DNA of 64,000 bases, from contig NZ_NKYE01000003.1 of NCBI RefSeq assembly GCF_002262875.1, forward strand, positions 248,001 to 312,000. The letters are read 5' to 3'. Below the pieces are notes generated by a model. It saw only the letters and a program-made list of their open reading frames with translations, was not told the origin of the DNA and did no database searches. This document shows positions 8,536 through 17,988 of the stretch, one piece after another. The stretch is from Amycolatopsis antarctica. Lineage in GTDB: Bacteria; Actinomycetota; Actinomycetes; Mycobacteriales; Pseudonocardiaceae. A program made the position numbers and the translations under genes. Every line of letters starts with the position of its first letter. The first letter of the stretch is position 1.

Positions 8536-9777
8536 TCAGTGGTCCGGGGCGGGGGAGCGGCGCGCGTAGGCCGGGGCGTGTTCCGCGCGGACGCCGATGC
8601 CGATCAGGTACGCGGGCAGGAACGTCACCTTCGGCACCCGCCGCACGAACGCCATCATCGGCTTCGGCGGTCCCGCGCGCCGCCCGTCCAGCACCGGCTT
8701 CACCAGCACCCGGTGCAGGATCCGTTGCATGCCCTGCACCACGGCCGTCGGCAGCCGCCTGCGGGCCGCGACCTTCGCCAGGTCCGCGTCGCCGACCGTC
8801 CCGCGGGCCAGCGGTTCGGCCAGCAGCCGCGCCGCCGCCACGGCATCCTGGACGGCCAGGTTGATCCCCACCCCGCCGAGCGGGGACATGGCGTGCGCGG
8901 CGTCGCCGATGCAGAGCAGGCCGGTGGAGTGCCAGCGCCGCAACCGGTTCAGGCGCACGTCCAGGTGTTTCACCTCGTCCATCGACCCCAGCGTGTGCAC
9001 CTCGCCCGCGATCCGCGGCACCGCCGAGGCGAGCCGCTCCCGGAACCGTTCGATCCCCTCGGCGCGCAACCGGGCATCGGCCCCCTTCGGTGCCAGGTAG
9101 GCGATCTGGAAGTAACCCTCGCGGGGAATGGTCACCGCGAACTCGCCCCGCCGGGTGGACGGCACCAGCGACGGCGTGTCCACCGCCATGTCCCTCGGCA
9201 CGCGCAGCCACCACGCGTCCATCGGCACGGCGTACTCCTTCGGCCGCAGGCCCGCCGCCCGCCGGACGGCCGACCAGCGTCCGTCCGCCCCGACGGTCAG
9301 CTCGGCCCGCAGCTCGGTCTCCGGCCCGCCCGCGCAGCGGTAGCGCACACCCCGTACGGCGCCGTCCTCCCGGATCAGCCCGGTCACCTCGGCGTTCATC
9401 CGCAGGGTGAACGATGTCTCCTCCCGCGCCGCCGACGCCAGCAGGTCGAGCAGGTCCCACTGCGGAACCATGGCGATGTACGGATGTGCCGTGCGCAGCC
9501 GGGACAGGTCACCGAAGACCATCGGCCTGCCGTCCTCGTCCGGAAACGCGACCTCGGTGAGCCTGCTCTGCGGCAGCGCCGCGAACCGTTCGCCGAGCCC
9601 GAGTTCGTCGAGCAGGCGCAGGGTCGAGGGGTGGACGGTGTCGCCACGGAAGTCGCGCAGGAAGTCACCGTGCTTCTCCAGCACGGTCACCTCGATCCCG
9701 GCCCGCGCCAGCAGCAGTCCGAGCAGCATCCCGGCGGGACCACCGCCGACGACCACGCAGGTGGTGCGTTCCGTCAT
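8536..9777 (-). CDS. FAD-dependent monooxygenase (p-hydroxybenzoate hydroxylase type)
   Basis: 413-residue flavoprotein. The Rossmann FAD motif GGGPAGMLLGLLLARAG lies at the N-terminus, a DG motif (VGADGRWSAVRRAAG) mid-protein, and the second FAD-binding motif GDAAHAMSPLGGVGINLAVQDA at about residue 290. This arrangement is typical of NAD(P)H-dependent aromatic hydroxylases and related class A monooxygenases. Start chosen at ATG 9777 because GGAGG sits 6 bases upstream; the frame could extend to 9810. It diverges from gltX with about 110 bases between starts. Substrate unknown; the C-terminal tail is short, so a simple hydroxylase or ring oxidase is likely. Confidence 0.9.
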   Translation of the reverse strand: MTERTTCVVVGGGPAGMLLGLLLARAGIEVTVLEKHGDFLRDFRGDTVHPSTLRLLDELGLGERFAALPQSRLTEVAFPDEDGRPMVFGDLSRLRTAHPYIAMVPQWDLLDLLASAAREETSFTLRMNAEVTGLIREDGAVRGVRYRCAGGPETELRAELTVGADGRWSAVRRAAGLRPKEYAVPMDAWWLRVPRDMAVDTPSLVPSTRRGEFAVTIPREGYFQIAYLAPKGADARLRAEGIERFRERLASAVPRIAGEVHTLGSMDEVKHLDVRLNRLRRWHSTGLLCIGDAAHAMSPLGGVGINLAVQDAVAAARLLAEPLARGTVGDADLAKVAARRRLPTAVVQGMQRILHRVLVKPVLDGRRAGPPKPMMAFVRRVPKVTFLPAYLIGIGVRAEHAPAYARRSPAPDH

Positions 9778-9888
9778 CTCCGGCCTCCTTTCACCCGTCC
9801 CTGTTTTCATTCATTGTTGAATAAACTCACGATGCACCCACCCGGCAGTGGCGTCAACCAGAAGTCCCGGATATAGGCTGACCGGGTT

Positions 9889-11373
9889 ATGACTGAGATC
9901 TCGTCGCCCGTGCGCGCCCGCTTCTGTCCCTCGCCCACCGGAGCCCCGCACGTCGGGCTGATCCGGACGGCACTGTTCAACTGGGCGTTCGCCCGGCACC
10001 ACGGCGGCAGCCTCGTCTTCCGCATCGAGGACACCGACGCCGCGCGCGACTCGCAGGAGTCCTACGACGCGCTCCTCGACGCGCTGCGCTGGCTCGGCCT
10101 CGACTGGGACGAAGGCCCCGAGATCGGCGGCGAACACGGTCCCTACCGGCAGAGCGAACGACGCGAGGTCTATGACGGCATCGCCGCGACACTGCTGGAG
10201 GCCGGCGAACTCTACGAAGCCTTCTCCACCAACGACGAGGTCGAAGCCCGGCGCAAGGCCGCGGGCCAGGACAGCAAACTCGGCTACGACAACCACGACC
10301 GCGACCTCACCGACGAACAGAAGGCCGCCTTCCGCGCCGAGGGCCGCGCCCCCGTGCTGCGCCTGCGTATGCCCGACACCGACCTGGCCTGGACCGACCT
10401 CGTCCGCGGCGACATCAGCTTCCCCGCGGGCACCATCCCCGACCCGGTCCTGGTACGCGCCAACGGTGAACCGCTCTACACCCTCACCAACCCCGTCGAC
10501 GACGCCCTCATGCGCATCACCCACGTACTGCGCGGCGAGGACCTCCTCCCCTCCACTCCGCGTCAGCTCGCGCTCTACGCCGCCCTGCGCCGCGTCGGCG
10601 TCACCGACTTCACCCCCGAGTTCGGCCACCTGCCCTACGTGATGGGCGAAGGCAACAAGAAACTGTCCAAACGGGACCCCTCGTCCAACCTGTTCCACTA
10701 CCGCGACCGCGGATTCATCCCCGAGGGGCTGCTCAACTACCTCGCGCTGCTCGGCTGGTCCATCGCCGACGACCGCGACGTGTTCGGCGTCGACGAACTC
10801 GTCCAGGCCTTCGACATCAGCAAAGTCTCCGCCAACCCGGCCCGCTTCGACCTCAAGAAGGCCGAGGCGATCAACGCCACCCACGTGCGCGCACTCGACA
10901 TCGAGGACTACGTACGCCGCACCCTCCCGTACCTCACCGAAGCCGGACTCCTCCCGGACAACCCCGCAGACGACCAGCTCGGCACCCTCCGCGCCATCGC
11001 TCCGATGGTCCAGGAACGCGTCACCGTGCTGTCCGAGGCCGTCGGCATGCTCCGGTTCCTCTTCATCGACGAGGAGAGCTTCGTGCCCGAAGAGGCCGCG
11101 GCCACCAAGAACCTCGGCCCCGACGCGGAACCCGTACTGCGCGCCGCCATCACCTCACTCGAAGCGCTGCCCGAATGGCGCACCGAGGCCATCGAGCAAG
11201 CACTCAAGGACGCGCTCGTCGACGGACTGGGACTCAAGCCCCGCAAGGCATTCGCGCCCATTCGCGTCGCCGTGAGCGGGCGCACCGTTTCCCCGCCGCT
11301 GTACGAATCCATGGAGCTCCTCGGCCGCGATCGCTCCCTCGGCCGACTGCGCCGCGGGATCCCGGGCAACTGA
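9889..11373 (+). CDS. gltX: Glutamate--tRNA ligase
   Basis: Charges tRNA-Glu in the cytosol; 494 residues, the standard class I GluRS size. The HIGH-type motif reads [11 protein letters not shown] near residue 12, and the KMSKS-type motif is KLSKRD near residue 257. A TATAGG box (9872-9877) lies 11 bases before the ATG and no Shine-Dalgarno is present, so the message may be nearly leaderless. Cognate tRNA-Glu and tRNA-Gln genes lie 1 kb downstream, the same grouping as in mycobacteria. If no GlnRS exists elsewhere, this enzyme may also charge tRNA-Gln for the amidotransferase route (family knowledge, not visible here). Confidence 0.97.
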   Translation: MTEISSPVRARFCPSPTGAPHVGLIRTALFNWAFARHHGGSLVFRIEDTDAARDSQESYDALLDALRWLGLDWDEGPEIGGEHGPYRQSERREVYDGIAATLLEAGELYEAFSTNDEVEARRKAAGQDSKLGYDNHDRDLTDEQKAAFRAEGRAPVLRLRMPDTDLAWTDLVRGDISFPAGTIPDPVLVRANGEPLYTLTNPVDDALMRITHVLRGEDLLPSTPRQLALYAALRRVGVTDFTPEFGHLPYVMGEGNKKLSKRDPSSNLFHYRDRGFIPEGLLNYLALLGWSIADDRDVFGVDELVQAFDISKVSANPARFDLKKAEAINATHVRALDIEDYVRRTLPYLTEAGLLPDNPADDQLGTLRAIAPMVQERVTVLSEAVGMLRFLFIDEESFVPEEAAATKNLGPDAEPVLRAAITSLEALPEWRTEAIEQALKDALVDGLGLKPRKAFAPIRVAVSGRTVSPPLYESMELLGRDRSLGRLRRGIPGN

Positions 11374-11459
11374 CGGTAGTTCCACCACACCGGAACAGAG
11401 CAGCAGTTCTCACCGTCTTGGTCGAATCGCTCCGGCGCGGAGTCACCTAACCTCGCTGA

Positions 11460-12245
11460 GTGGAATCCGGTTACGCAGCCCCGAGCCCCGCCGTCCACGG
11501 GCCCGCGCCCGCCCCACCCTGGTCGCCATCACTGCTTCGCCTGGTGTGCCTGGACATCGACGACACCCTCGTCGACTTCACCAACGCCGGACGGCGGGCG
11601 CTCGCCGCACTCCTCGGACGCGACGACCTGTGGGCCGAATGGGAACGCACCACCGACAGCCACGTCGCCAGAGTCGTCGCGGGCGAACTCGAATACGCGC
11701 ACATGCACCACCAGCGCACCCGCACCTTCCTCGGTGACCTCGGTATCGCCCTCGACACCGCATCCGTCACCGACTTCGAACTCCGCCGCCGCACCCTCCA
11801 GCGCGCCGGGTGGCGACTCTTCGACGACGTACTGCCCTGCCTCGACTGGCTGCGCGCCGCCGGCGTACGCCTCGCCGCCGTCACCAACGCCTCCGGCGCC
11901 CACCAACGAGGCAAACTCGCCGACCTCGGCCTCACCCGCTTCTTCGACCACGTCGCCATCGCCGGTGAGATCGGACTCGCCAAACCCGACCCGCGCATGT
12001 TCACCACCGTCTGCCTCGCACTCGGCTGCGATCCCACCGAAGCCGTCCACATCGGCGACAAACTCGATATCGACGCCATCGGCGCCCGCGACGCCGGACT
12101 CGGCGCCATCTGGCTCGACCGCGCCGACAACCCCACCGACCCCGAAACCACCCCCCGCGACGTGCACGTCATCAGCGCACTCGACCAGCTCCCACAGCTC
12201 CTCGTCACCGAATACGCCCGCGTCGGAGTGCCCGCCCCACGATGA
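11460..12245 (+). CDS. HAD-superfamily hydrolase (class IA)
   Basis: 261-residue phosphatase-like protein with all four HAD motifs: I, DIDDTLVD (about 31-38, nucleophile Asp); II, VTNAS; III, Lys in KPDPRMF; IV, HIGDKLDID. A helical cap lies between motifs I and II. The substrate is not predictable. The GTG start lies 7 bases after a TAACCT box, suggesting a leaderless transcript with promoter in the 86-base gap after gltX. The first 25 residues are Pro/Ala-rich and precede the fold. Confidence 0.88.
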   Translation: MESGYAAPSPAVHGPAPAPPWSPSLLRLVCLDIDDTLVDFTNAGRRALAALLGRDDLWAEWERTTDSHVARVVAGELEYAHMHHQRTRTFLGDLGIALDTASVTDFELRRRTLQRAGWRLFDDVLPCLDWLRAAGVRLAAVTNASGAHQRGKLADLGLTRFFDHVAIAGEIGLAKPDPRMFTTVCLALGCDPTEAVHIGDKLDIDAIGARDAGLGAIWLDRADNPTDPETTPRDVHVISALDQLPQLLVTEYARVGVPAPR

Positions 12246-12332
12246 CCGAACCCCGATGAGAAGCAGAAAACCCGGTGGTCTAATATTTCTCCTCGGTGGT
12301 GCTGAGCCGGTCCGGCCGGGACGGCACCCCAT

Positions 12333-12404
12333 TGGGGTATGGTGTAATTGGCAGCACGACTGGTTCTGGTCCAGTTAGTCTAGGTTCGAGTCCTGGTACC
12401 CCAG
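12333..12404 (+). tRNA. tRNA-Gln (anticodon CTG)
   Basis: 72-nt cloverleaf. Acceptor arms 12333-12339 and 12397-12403 pair over seven bases; anticodon stem ACTGG/CCAGT encloses loop TTCTGGT with CTG at 12366-12368; the T arm contains GGTTCGAGTCC. CCA is not encoded. TCTAATATT about 50 bases upstream is a plausible promoter -10. Confidence 0.95.
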
Positions 12405-12500
12405 CAGCGGAGAGACCCGGTTGAAGACGCCGGAACCAGCTCTGGTAAGTTCTCTCTCGCAACAAAGTAAGATCTTGCAAGCAACAAGAGCAAGTTCCTA

Positions 12501-12573
12501 GCCCCCGTCGTCTAGCGGCCTAGGACGCCGGCCTCTCACGCCGGTAGCGTGGGTTCGAATCCCATCGGGGGTA
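12501..12573 (+). tRNA. tRNA-Glu (anticodon CTC)
   Basis: 73-nt cloverleaf: acceptor GCCCCCG pairs with CGGGGGT (first pair G-U), anticodon stem CCGGC/GCCGG around CTCTCAC gives CTC, and the T arm contains GGGTTCGAATCCC. CCA is not encoded. It follows tRNA-Gln by 96 bases, probably in one transcript ending at the hairpin 12590-12624. Confidence 0.95.
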
Positions 12574-12589
12574 CTCGAAAGTTTGGTGG

Positions 12590-12624
12590 CCCCGCGCCTG
12601 CGGAATGCGCAGGCCGGGGTTTTT
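12590..12624 (+). terminator. Intrinsic terminator after the tRNA pair
   Basis: CCCCG plus GCCTGCG (12590-12602) pair with CGCAGGC plus CGGGG (12108-type arm at 12608-12619) with one bulged C at 12595, followed by five T residues (12120-type run at 12620-12624). Confidence 0.85.
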
Positions 12625-12739
12625 CTCGTTGTGCTGGTTGGGGGCCGAGCCCCCCATGCCCCCCACGGTGCGAGCTCCTCGTCTTGGCGGCCCTGCCGGG
12701 CTCGGCCTACACCAGCTCTTCCCGCCTCGCCTCGCCTTC

Positions 12740-12871
12740 GGCATGCCGTGTCGGGCCTTTCGGCACGTCGTGTCGTGCGGCTGGGCATGTCGTGTCGTGC
12801 GTTCCGGCATGTCGTGTCGGGCGTTTGGGCATGCTGTGTCGGGCGCGCTGGCATGTTGTGTCGGGCGGGTG
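12740..12871. repeat. Six tandem 22-bp repeats downstream of tRNA-Glu
   Basis: Six back-to-back units start at 12740, 12762, 12784, 12806, 12828 and 12850. Each begins GGCAYG and contains GTGTCGKGC; the last 4-6 bases vary. A degenerate seventh unit may follow. Because 22 is not a multiple of three, the unit shifts frame each time, so it is not a protein repeat, and no spacers separate the units. Confidence 0.85.
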
Positions 12872-12951
12872 GGTGAGGGAATGGGGGCGTGGGGCATGTG
12901 GGCCCACGGGGGGCAGGTGACTAAACCGCGGGGGCAACAGCCAACTCGCGG

Positions 12952-13671
12952 CTACAGGCGCTCCTGCAACGCATCCGCCGCCGCCAGCAAATCCGCCGCC
13001 CACCGCGAACCCGGCTTACGGCCAATCCGATCCACCGGACCCGACACCGACACCGCAGCCACCACCGCACCAGACGAATCCCGCACCGGCGCCGACACAC
13101 TCGCCACACCCGGCTCCCGCTCCGCCACACTCTGCGCCCACCCACGCCTGCGCACCTCCAACAACGTGCGCTCACCGAACACCGCATCCGCCAACACCGC
13201 CCGCTGCGTCTGCGGATCCGACCACGCCGCAAGCACCTTCGCCCCCGACCCCACCGTCATCGGCAACCGCGACCCCACCGGAACCGTGTCCCGCAAACCC
13301 AACGGCGGCTCCGCAGCAGACACACAAATCCGCTGCACACCATCACGCCGATACAACTGCACACTCTCACCCGTCACATCACGCAACTTCGGTAACACCG
13401 CACCCGCCGCATCCAACAACGGATCCGTCGACCCACCCGCCAACTCCGCCAACGCCGCACCCGGACGCCACCGCCCATCCGAACCCCGGCGCAACAACCG
13501 ATGCACCTCCAACCCCACCGCCAACCGATGCGCCGTCGCCCTCGGCAGACCCGTGCGATTGCACAATTCCGCCAACCCACACGGATCATCCGCGACCGCC
13601 TGCAACACGGCCACAGCCTTGTCCAAGACGCCGATACCGCTGCTCTGCTCAGAAGAGTTATGCTGTCCCAC
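12952..13671 (-). CDS. ndgR: IclR-family regulator of leucine biosynthesis (NdgR/LtbR type)
   Basis: 239-residue IclR protein: N-terminal winged helix (about 10-75, with LAELCNRTGLPRATAHRL as the recognition region) and C-terminal effector domain. Position and sequence match actinobacterial NdgR/LtbR (Rv2989 in M. tuberculosis), which sits divergent to leuCD and controls leucine and related amino acid genes. The GTG start lies six bases after TAGTAT, a good -10 box, implying a leaderless mRNA. The promoter overlaps inverted repeat ACTTCCC-N7-GGGAAGT (13684-13704), a candidate autoregulatory operator. The assignment to leuCD control is from family and position; the ligand is not visible. Confidence 0.88.
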   Translation of the reverse strand: MGQHNSSEQSSGIGVLDKAVAVLQAVADDPCGLAELCNRTGLPRATAHRLAVGLEVHRLLRRGSDGRWRPGAALAELAGGSTDPLLDAAGAVLPKLRDVTGESVQLYRRDGVQRICVSAAEPPLGLRDTVPVGSRLPMTVGSGAKVLAAWSDPQTQRAVLADAVFGERTLLEVRRRGWAQSVAEREPGVASVSAPVRDSSGAVVAAVSVSGPVDRIGRKPGSRWAADLLAAADALQERL

Positions 13672-13831
13672 AAGGCGATACTAACTTCCCGGAGTATGGG
13701 AAGTCCACATTCTGGACGGCGGAGTACGCGAGACCGGGTCCACCAGCCCGCCGGCCTCGGACGACCGCCCGTGGACACGATGCCCGTATCCACGGGAATA
13801 CCGTGCCCCACCACATGAAAGGAGCCGGACG
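13672..13831. promoter_or_regulatory. Divergent ndgR-leuC control region with two inverted repeats
   Basis: ACTTCCC (13684-13690) and GGGAAGT (13698-13704) form a perfect 7-bp inverted repeat. GTCCA (13703-13707) and TGGAC (13713-13717) form a second one directly beside it. The first overlaps the ndgR -10/-35 area. leuC has a strong AAAGGAG site at 13818-13824. Confidence 0.55.
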
Positions 13832-15262
<1,431 letters not shown>

Positions 15263-15339
15263 GCCCGGCCCGCCCTCCGCGAACCCTTCCCGGACACCTC
15301 CAGCCCCATACCCGGGGCGGACACGACAGGAGCAAACCC

Positions 15340-15942
15340 ATGGAGCCGTTCACCACCCACACCGGCGTCGGGGTCCCGCTGCGCAGGTCCAACGTGGACA
15401 CTGACCAGATCATCCCGGCGGTCTACCTCAAGCGCGTGAGCCGCACCGGTTTCGAGGACGGCCTGTTCGCCGCCTGGCGTTCCGACGAGCAGTTCGTCCT
15501 CAACCAGGAACCCTTCCGCGCGGGAAGTGTGCTGGTGGCGGGATCGGACTTCGGCACCGGCTCCTCCAGGGAGCACGCAGTGTGGGCCTTGATGAACTAC
15601 GGATTCCGGGTCGTCATCTCGTCCCGCTTCGCCGACATCTTCCGTGGGAATTCCGGTAAGCAGGGCCTCCTGGCGGCCGAGTGCGAGCAGTCGGACGTCG
15701 AACAGCTCTGGAAGATCCTGGAGAACGACCCCGGCGCCGAGGTGACCGTGGACCTGAAGTCGAAGACCGTACGCGCCAAGGACTTCACGGCGACCTTCGC
15801 GATCGACGACTACACCCGCTGGCGGCTGCTCGAAGGACTCGACGACATCGCCCTGACACTCCGGCACGTGTCGGACATCGACACGTTCGAGTCCGACCGT
15901 CCCTCGTGGAAGCCGGTGACCACCCCACAAGTGGCCTCCTGA
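15340..15942 (+). CDS. leuD: 3-isopropylmalate dehydratase small subunit
   Basis: 200-residue swivelling-domain partner of LeuC, with the conserved [14 protein letters not shown] near the N-terminus and the [17 protein letters not shown] substrate loop. AGGAG lies seven bases before the ATG. A weak hairpin (TTCCCT/AGGGAA, 15951-15970) follows the stop and may help end the leuCD transcript. Confidence 0.97.
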   Translation: MEPFTTHTGVGVPLRRSNVDTDQIIPAVYLKRVSRTGFEDGLFAAWRSDEQFVLNQEPFRAGSVLVAGSDFGTGSSREHAVWALMNYGFRVVISSRFADIFRGNSGKQGLLAAECEQSDVEQLWKILENDPGAEVTVDLKSKTVRAKDFTATFAIDDYTRWRLLEGLDDIALTLRHVSDIDTFESDRPSWKPVTTPQVAS

Positions 15943-16079
15943 GCTACGGATTCCCTGCTCAGCAAGGGAACAGCGGTGCGGGGAATGCCCCGCCAAACCA
16001 CGCCGAATGGCACCGGAGAGAGCGCATCGGGCGCCTCTCGGGGGACGGAAGAACCCCCGAGACAAGGAAAATATCCGCG

Positions 16080-16115
16080 TGCCGTTTGGAAATTGTGCTG
16101 CGTTGGTAATACCGT
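16080..16115 (+). promoter_or_regulatory. Probable hupB promoter
   Basis: TTTGGA (16085-16090) and TAATAC (16107-16112), 16 bases apart, resemble sigma-70-type -35 and -10 boxes. They lie in an A/T-richer patch 60-90 bases before the hupB start. Inferred by eye only. Confidence 0.4.
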
Positions 16116-16170
16116 GTGCCCAAGTCGGCCAAGATGGCCGTGTACGCGTAGTTCTTCTTGGAGGACTGGA

Positions 16171-16869
16171 ATGGCCAACAAGGCCCAGCTGATCGAAGCG
16201 CTCTCCGAGCGCTTGGGCGACAAAAAGGTTGCGTCCGAAGCGGTCGACGGCCTCGTCGACATCATCATCCGGACGGTGAACAAGGGCGAGAAGGTGAACA
16301 TCACCGGCTTCGGTGTGTTCGAGAAGCGCGCTCGCGCTGCCCGCACCGCACGGAACCCGCGTACCGGTGAGACCGTGCGGGTGAAGAAGACCAACGTGCC
16401 CGCCTTCCGGGCAGGCACCACCTTCAAGGACGTGGTCAGCGGCGCGAAGAAGCTGCCGAAGGCCGCGGCCGTGAAGCGCGCCACCGCCACCGCCCGCGGT
16501 GCCGGTGCCGCCTCACGCGCCACCGCCGCACGCACCACGACGAAGGCCACGGCCTCGCGTCCCGCCGCTCGCACCGCGGCCACCCGCACGCGGGCGACCA
16601 CGACGCGAGCCGCGTCCACCCGTACGGCGACCAAGGCCGCACCGAAGACCGCCGCCAAGGCCACCACCGCCAAGGCGACCACGGCGAAGGCGACCACGGC
16701 CAAGAAGGCCACCGCCGCCAAGGCCACCACCGCCAAGGCAGCGCCGAAGACGGCGGCCAAGGCGACCGCGGCGAAGAAGACCACCGCGGCGAAGGCGGCC
16801 CCCAAGGCCGCCGCCACGCGGGCCACCGCGGCCAAGAAGACCACCGCCGCGGCGAAGAAGAAGAAGTAA
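16171..16869 (+). CDS. hupB: Histone-like DNA-binding protein HU with Lys/Ala-rich tail
   Basis: 232 residues. Residues 1-90 are a canonical HU fold ([37 protein letters not shown] arm tip; [14 protein letters not shown]). Residues about 95-232 are a low-complexity tail of Ala, Lys, Thr and Arg with many [11 protein letters not shown] and TAAKK units, the arrangement of actinobacterial HupB/HupS proteins, where the histone H1-like tail adds DNA binding and compaction. GGAGG precedes the ATG by six bases. A perfect 16-bp hairpin follows the stop. The tail repeats are recombination-prone, so length may vary between strains. Confidence 0.96.
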   Translation: MANKAQLIEALSERLGDKKVASEAVDGLVDIIIRTVNKGEKVNITGFGVFEKRARAARTARNPRTGETVRVKKTNVPAFRAGTTFKDVVSGAKKLPKAAAVKRATATARGAGAASRATAARTTTKATASRPAARTAATRTRATTTRAASTRTATKAAPKTAAKATTAKATTAKATTAKKATAAKATTAKAAPKTAAKATAAKKTTAAKAAPKAAATRATAAKKTTAAAKKKK

Positions 16870-16891
16870 GGCCCCGCGCCACGTACTTCTC

Positions 16892-16926
16892 GGCGAGGCC
16901 CCCGTGCGATGCACGGGGGCCTCGCC
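16892..16926 (+). terminator. Strong hairpin between convergent hupB and mutT1
   Basis: Arms 16892-16907 and 16911-16926 (GGCGAGGCCCCCGTGC and complement) pair perfectly over 16 bp with a 3-nt loop. No T run. Being symmetric, it could stop transcription from both directions. Confidence 0.8.
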
Positions 16927-17016
16927 GCTGTCCGGACGGCACGAGCCGGGACAGCGCACGGGCTCCGCGAACGCCGATCAGTGCCGTGCGCGCCGGTCAG
17001 GACTGCGCGCGCCCGG

Positions 17017-17988
17017 TCAGGACTGTGCGGGCTCAGCCGAGGGAAGCAGCGCCGCGAAGTAGCCTGCCGCGACGAGTCGCGGCCCGGCATCGTCCTCGCC
17101 CGTCCGGAAAGCCAGCAACCACAGCGAACCCTTCTTGCTCGGGATCTCGCCGTCGGCGGTGCGGGCGGGCAGGACCACGCCGTCCCGCTCGGCCAGCAGG
17201 CTGACGACGTCCGGGATCACCCCGCCCTGACTGCACACCACCGGCCTGCCGCCATCCGCGGCGATCGCGAGCACCCGGGCGACCCCGCGCACCGGGTCGC
17301 GCCAGTACTCCTCCTCGGACAGCAGCGGTTCGTGCCGCACATCCGCGTCGATGTCCTCGGCCACTCCCTGCACGGTCTGTACGCAGCGCAGCCGTGGTGC
17401 CGAGAGCACCCGGTCCGGGGCGAACGGTGTGACCGTCGCCCGCAGTGCCTCCGCCTGCCGCATCCCCGCCTCGGACAGCGGACGCAGGTCGTCGTCTCCC
17501 GTCCACTCCGAACGCTTGCCTGCCTTGGCGTGCCGCACCAGCAGCACGGTCGTCAGGTCCGCGGGCAGCGCCCGGAACTCCCGGAGCACGTCCACGTCCG
17601 CGCGCCGGGTCAGCAGCATCTCGGCCTGTTCCGGGGCTACCCAGCGAAGTTCGTCGACCTCGTCGTTCGGCGCGAACCGGCCGCCCGCGACATGGGCACT
17701 GAAGTAGTCGACGGCCTTGTCCGTCTCGCCGCCGCCGGAACGCCGGGGCACGCGGTACTCGGTGCGCGTCAGGTACCGGCCGAGGACCGCCCGGAAACCG
17801 GTTTCCTCCAGAACCTCCCGGGCGGCGGCGACCGGAGCCGTCTCCCCGGGGTCCAGCTTGCCCTTGGGCAGCGACCAGTCGTCGTATCTCGGCCGGTGGA
17901 CGATCGCGATCTCCAGCGCCCCTGTGGGGCCGCTACGCCACAGCACGGCCCCGGCCGCGTGGATCTCCGGCGAGTGGTTCCGGCTCAT
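17017..17988 (-). CDS. mutT1: Nudix/histidine-phosphatase sanitising hydrolase MutT1
   Basis: 323 residues in two domains: an N-terminal Nudix domain (Nudix box [22 protein letters not shown] at about 43-65) and a C-terminal histidine-phosphatase domain beginning LLVRHAKAG. This fusion is the mycobacterial MutT1 (Rv2985) architecture, which hydrolyses 8-oxo-(d)GTP and diadenosine polyphosphates and protects against mutation. Its ATG overlaps the ppk stop codon by four bases (ATGA), so it is translationally coupled to ppk. In the catalytic RHG position the protein reads RHA, as in MutT1-type members. Confidence 0.93.
   Translation of the reverse strand: MSRNHSPEIHAAGAVLWRSGPTGALEIAIVHRPRYDDWSLPKGKLDPGETAPVAAAREVLEETGFRAVLGRYLTRTEYRVPRRSGGGETDKAVDYFSAHVAGGRFAPNDEVDELRWVAPEQAEMLLTRRADVDVLREFRALPADLTTVLLVRHAKAGKRSEWTGDDDLRPLSEAGMRQAEALRATVTPFAPDRVLSAPRLRCVQTVQGVAEDIDADVRHEPLLSEEEYWRDPVRGVARVLAIAADGGRPVVCSQGGVIPDVVSLLAERDGVVLPARTADGEIPSKKGSLWLLAFRTGEDDAGPRLVAAGYFAALLPSAEPAQS

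Larger units (their letters stand above)
12574..12951. other. 378-bp gene-free stretch: terminator and tandem repeats
   Basis: Between tRNA-Glu and the end of ndgR. It contains the tRNA terminator (12590-12624), a GC-rich stretch without recognisable signals (12630-12739), the 22-bp tandem array, and about 80 bases of G-rich sequence. Open frames here are poor in coding character and lack ribosome binding sites. Confidence 0.6.

Noticed and set aside
12740..12871. Tandem repeats as a CRISPR array
   Set aside because: Units abut with no unique spacers, and no cas genes are near.
12605..13684. Long plus-strand frame across the repeat array and ndgR
   Set aside because: Antisense to ndgR; the repeats shift frame every unit, and composition is unlike real genes here.
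15951..15970. leuD terminator
   Set aside because: Only a 6-bp stem with an 8-nt loop and no T run; kept as a weak possibility in the leuD note.
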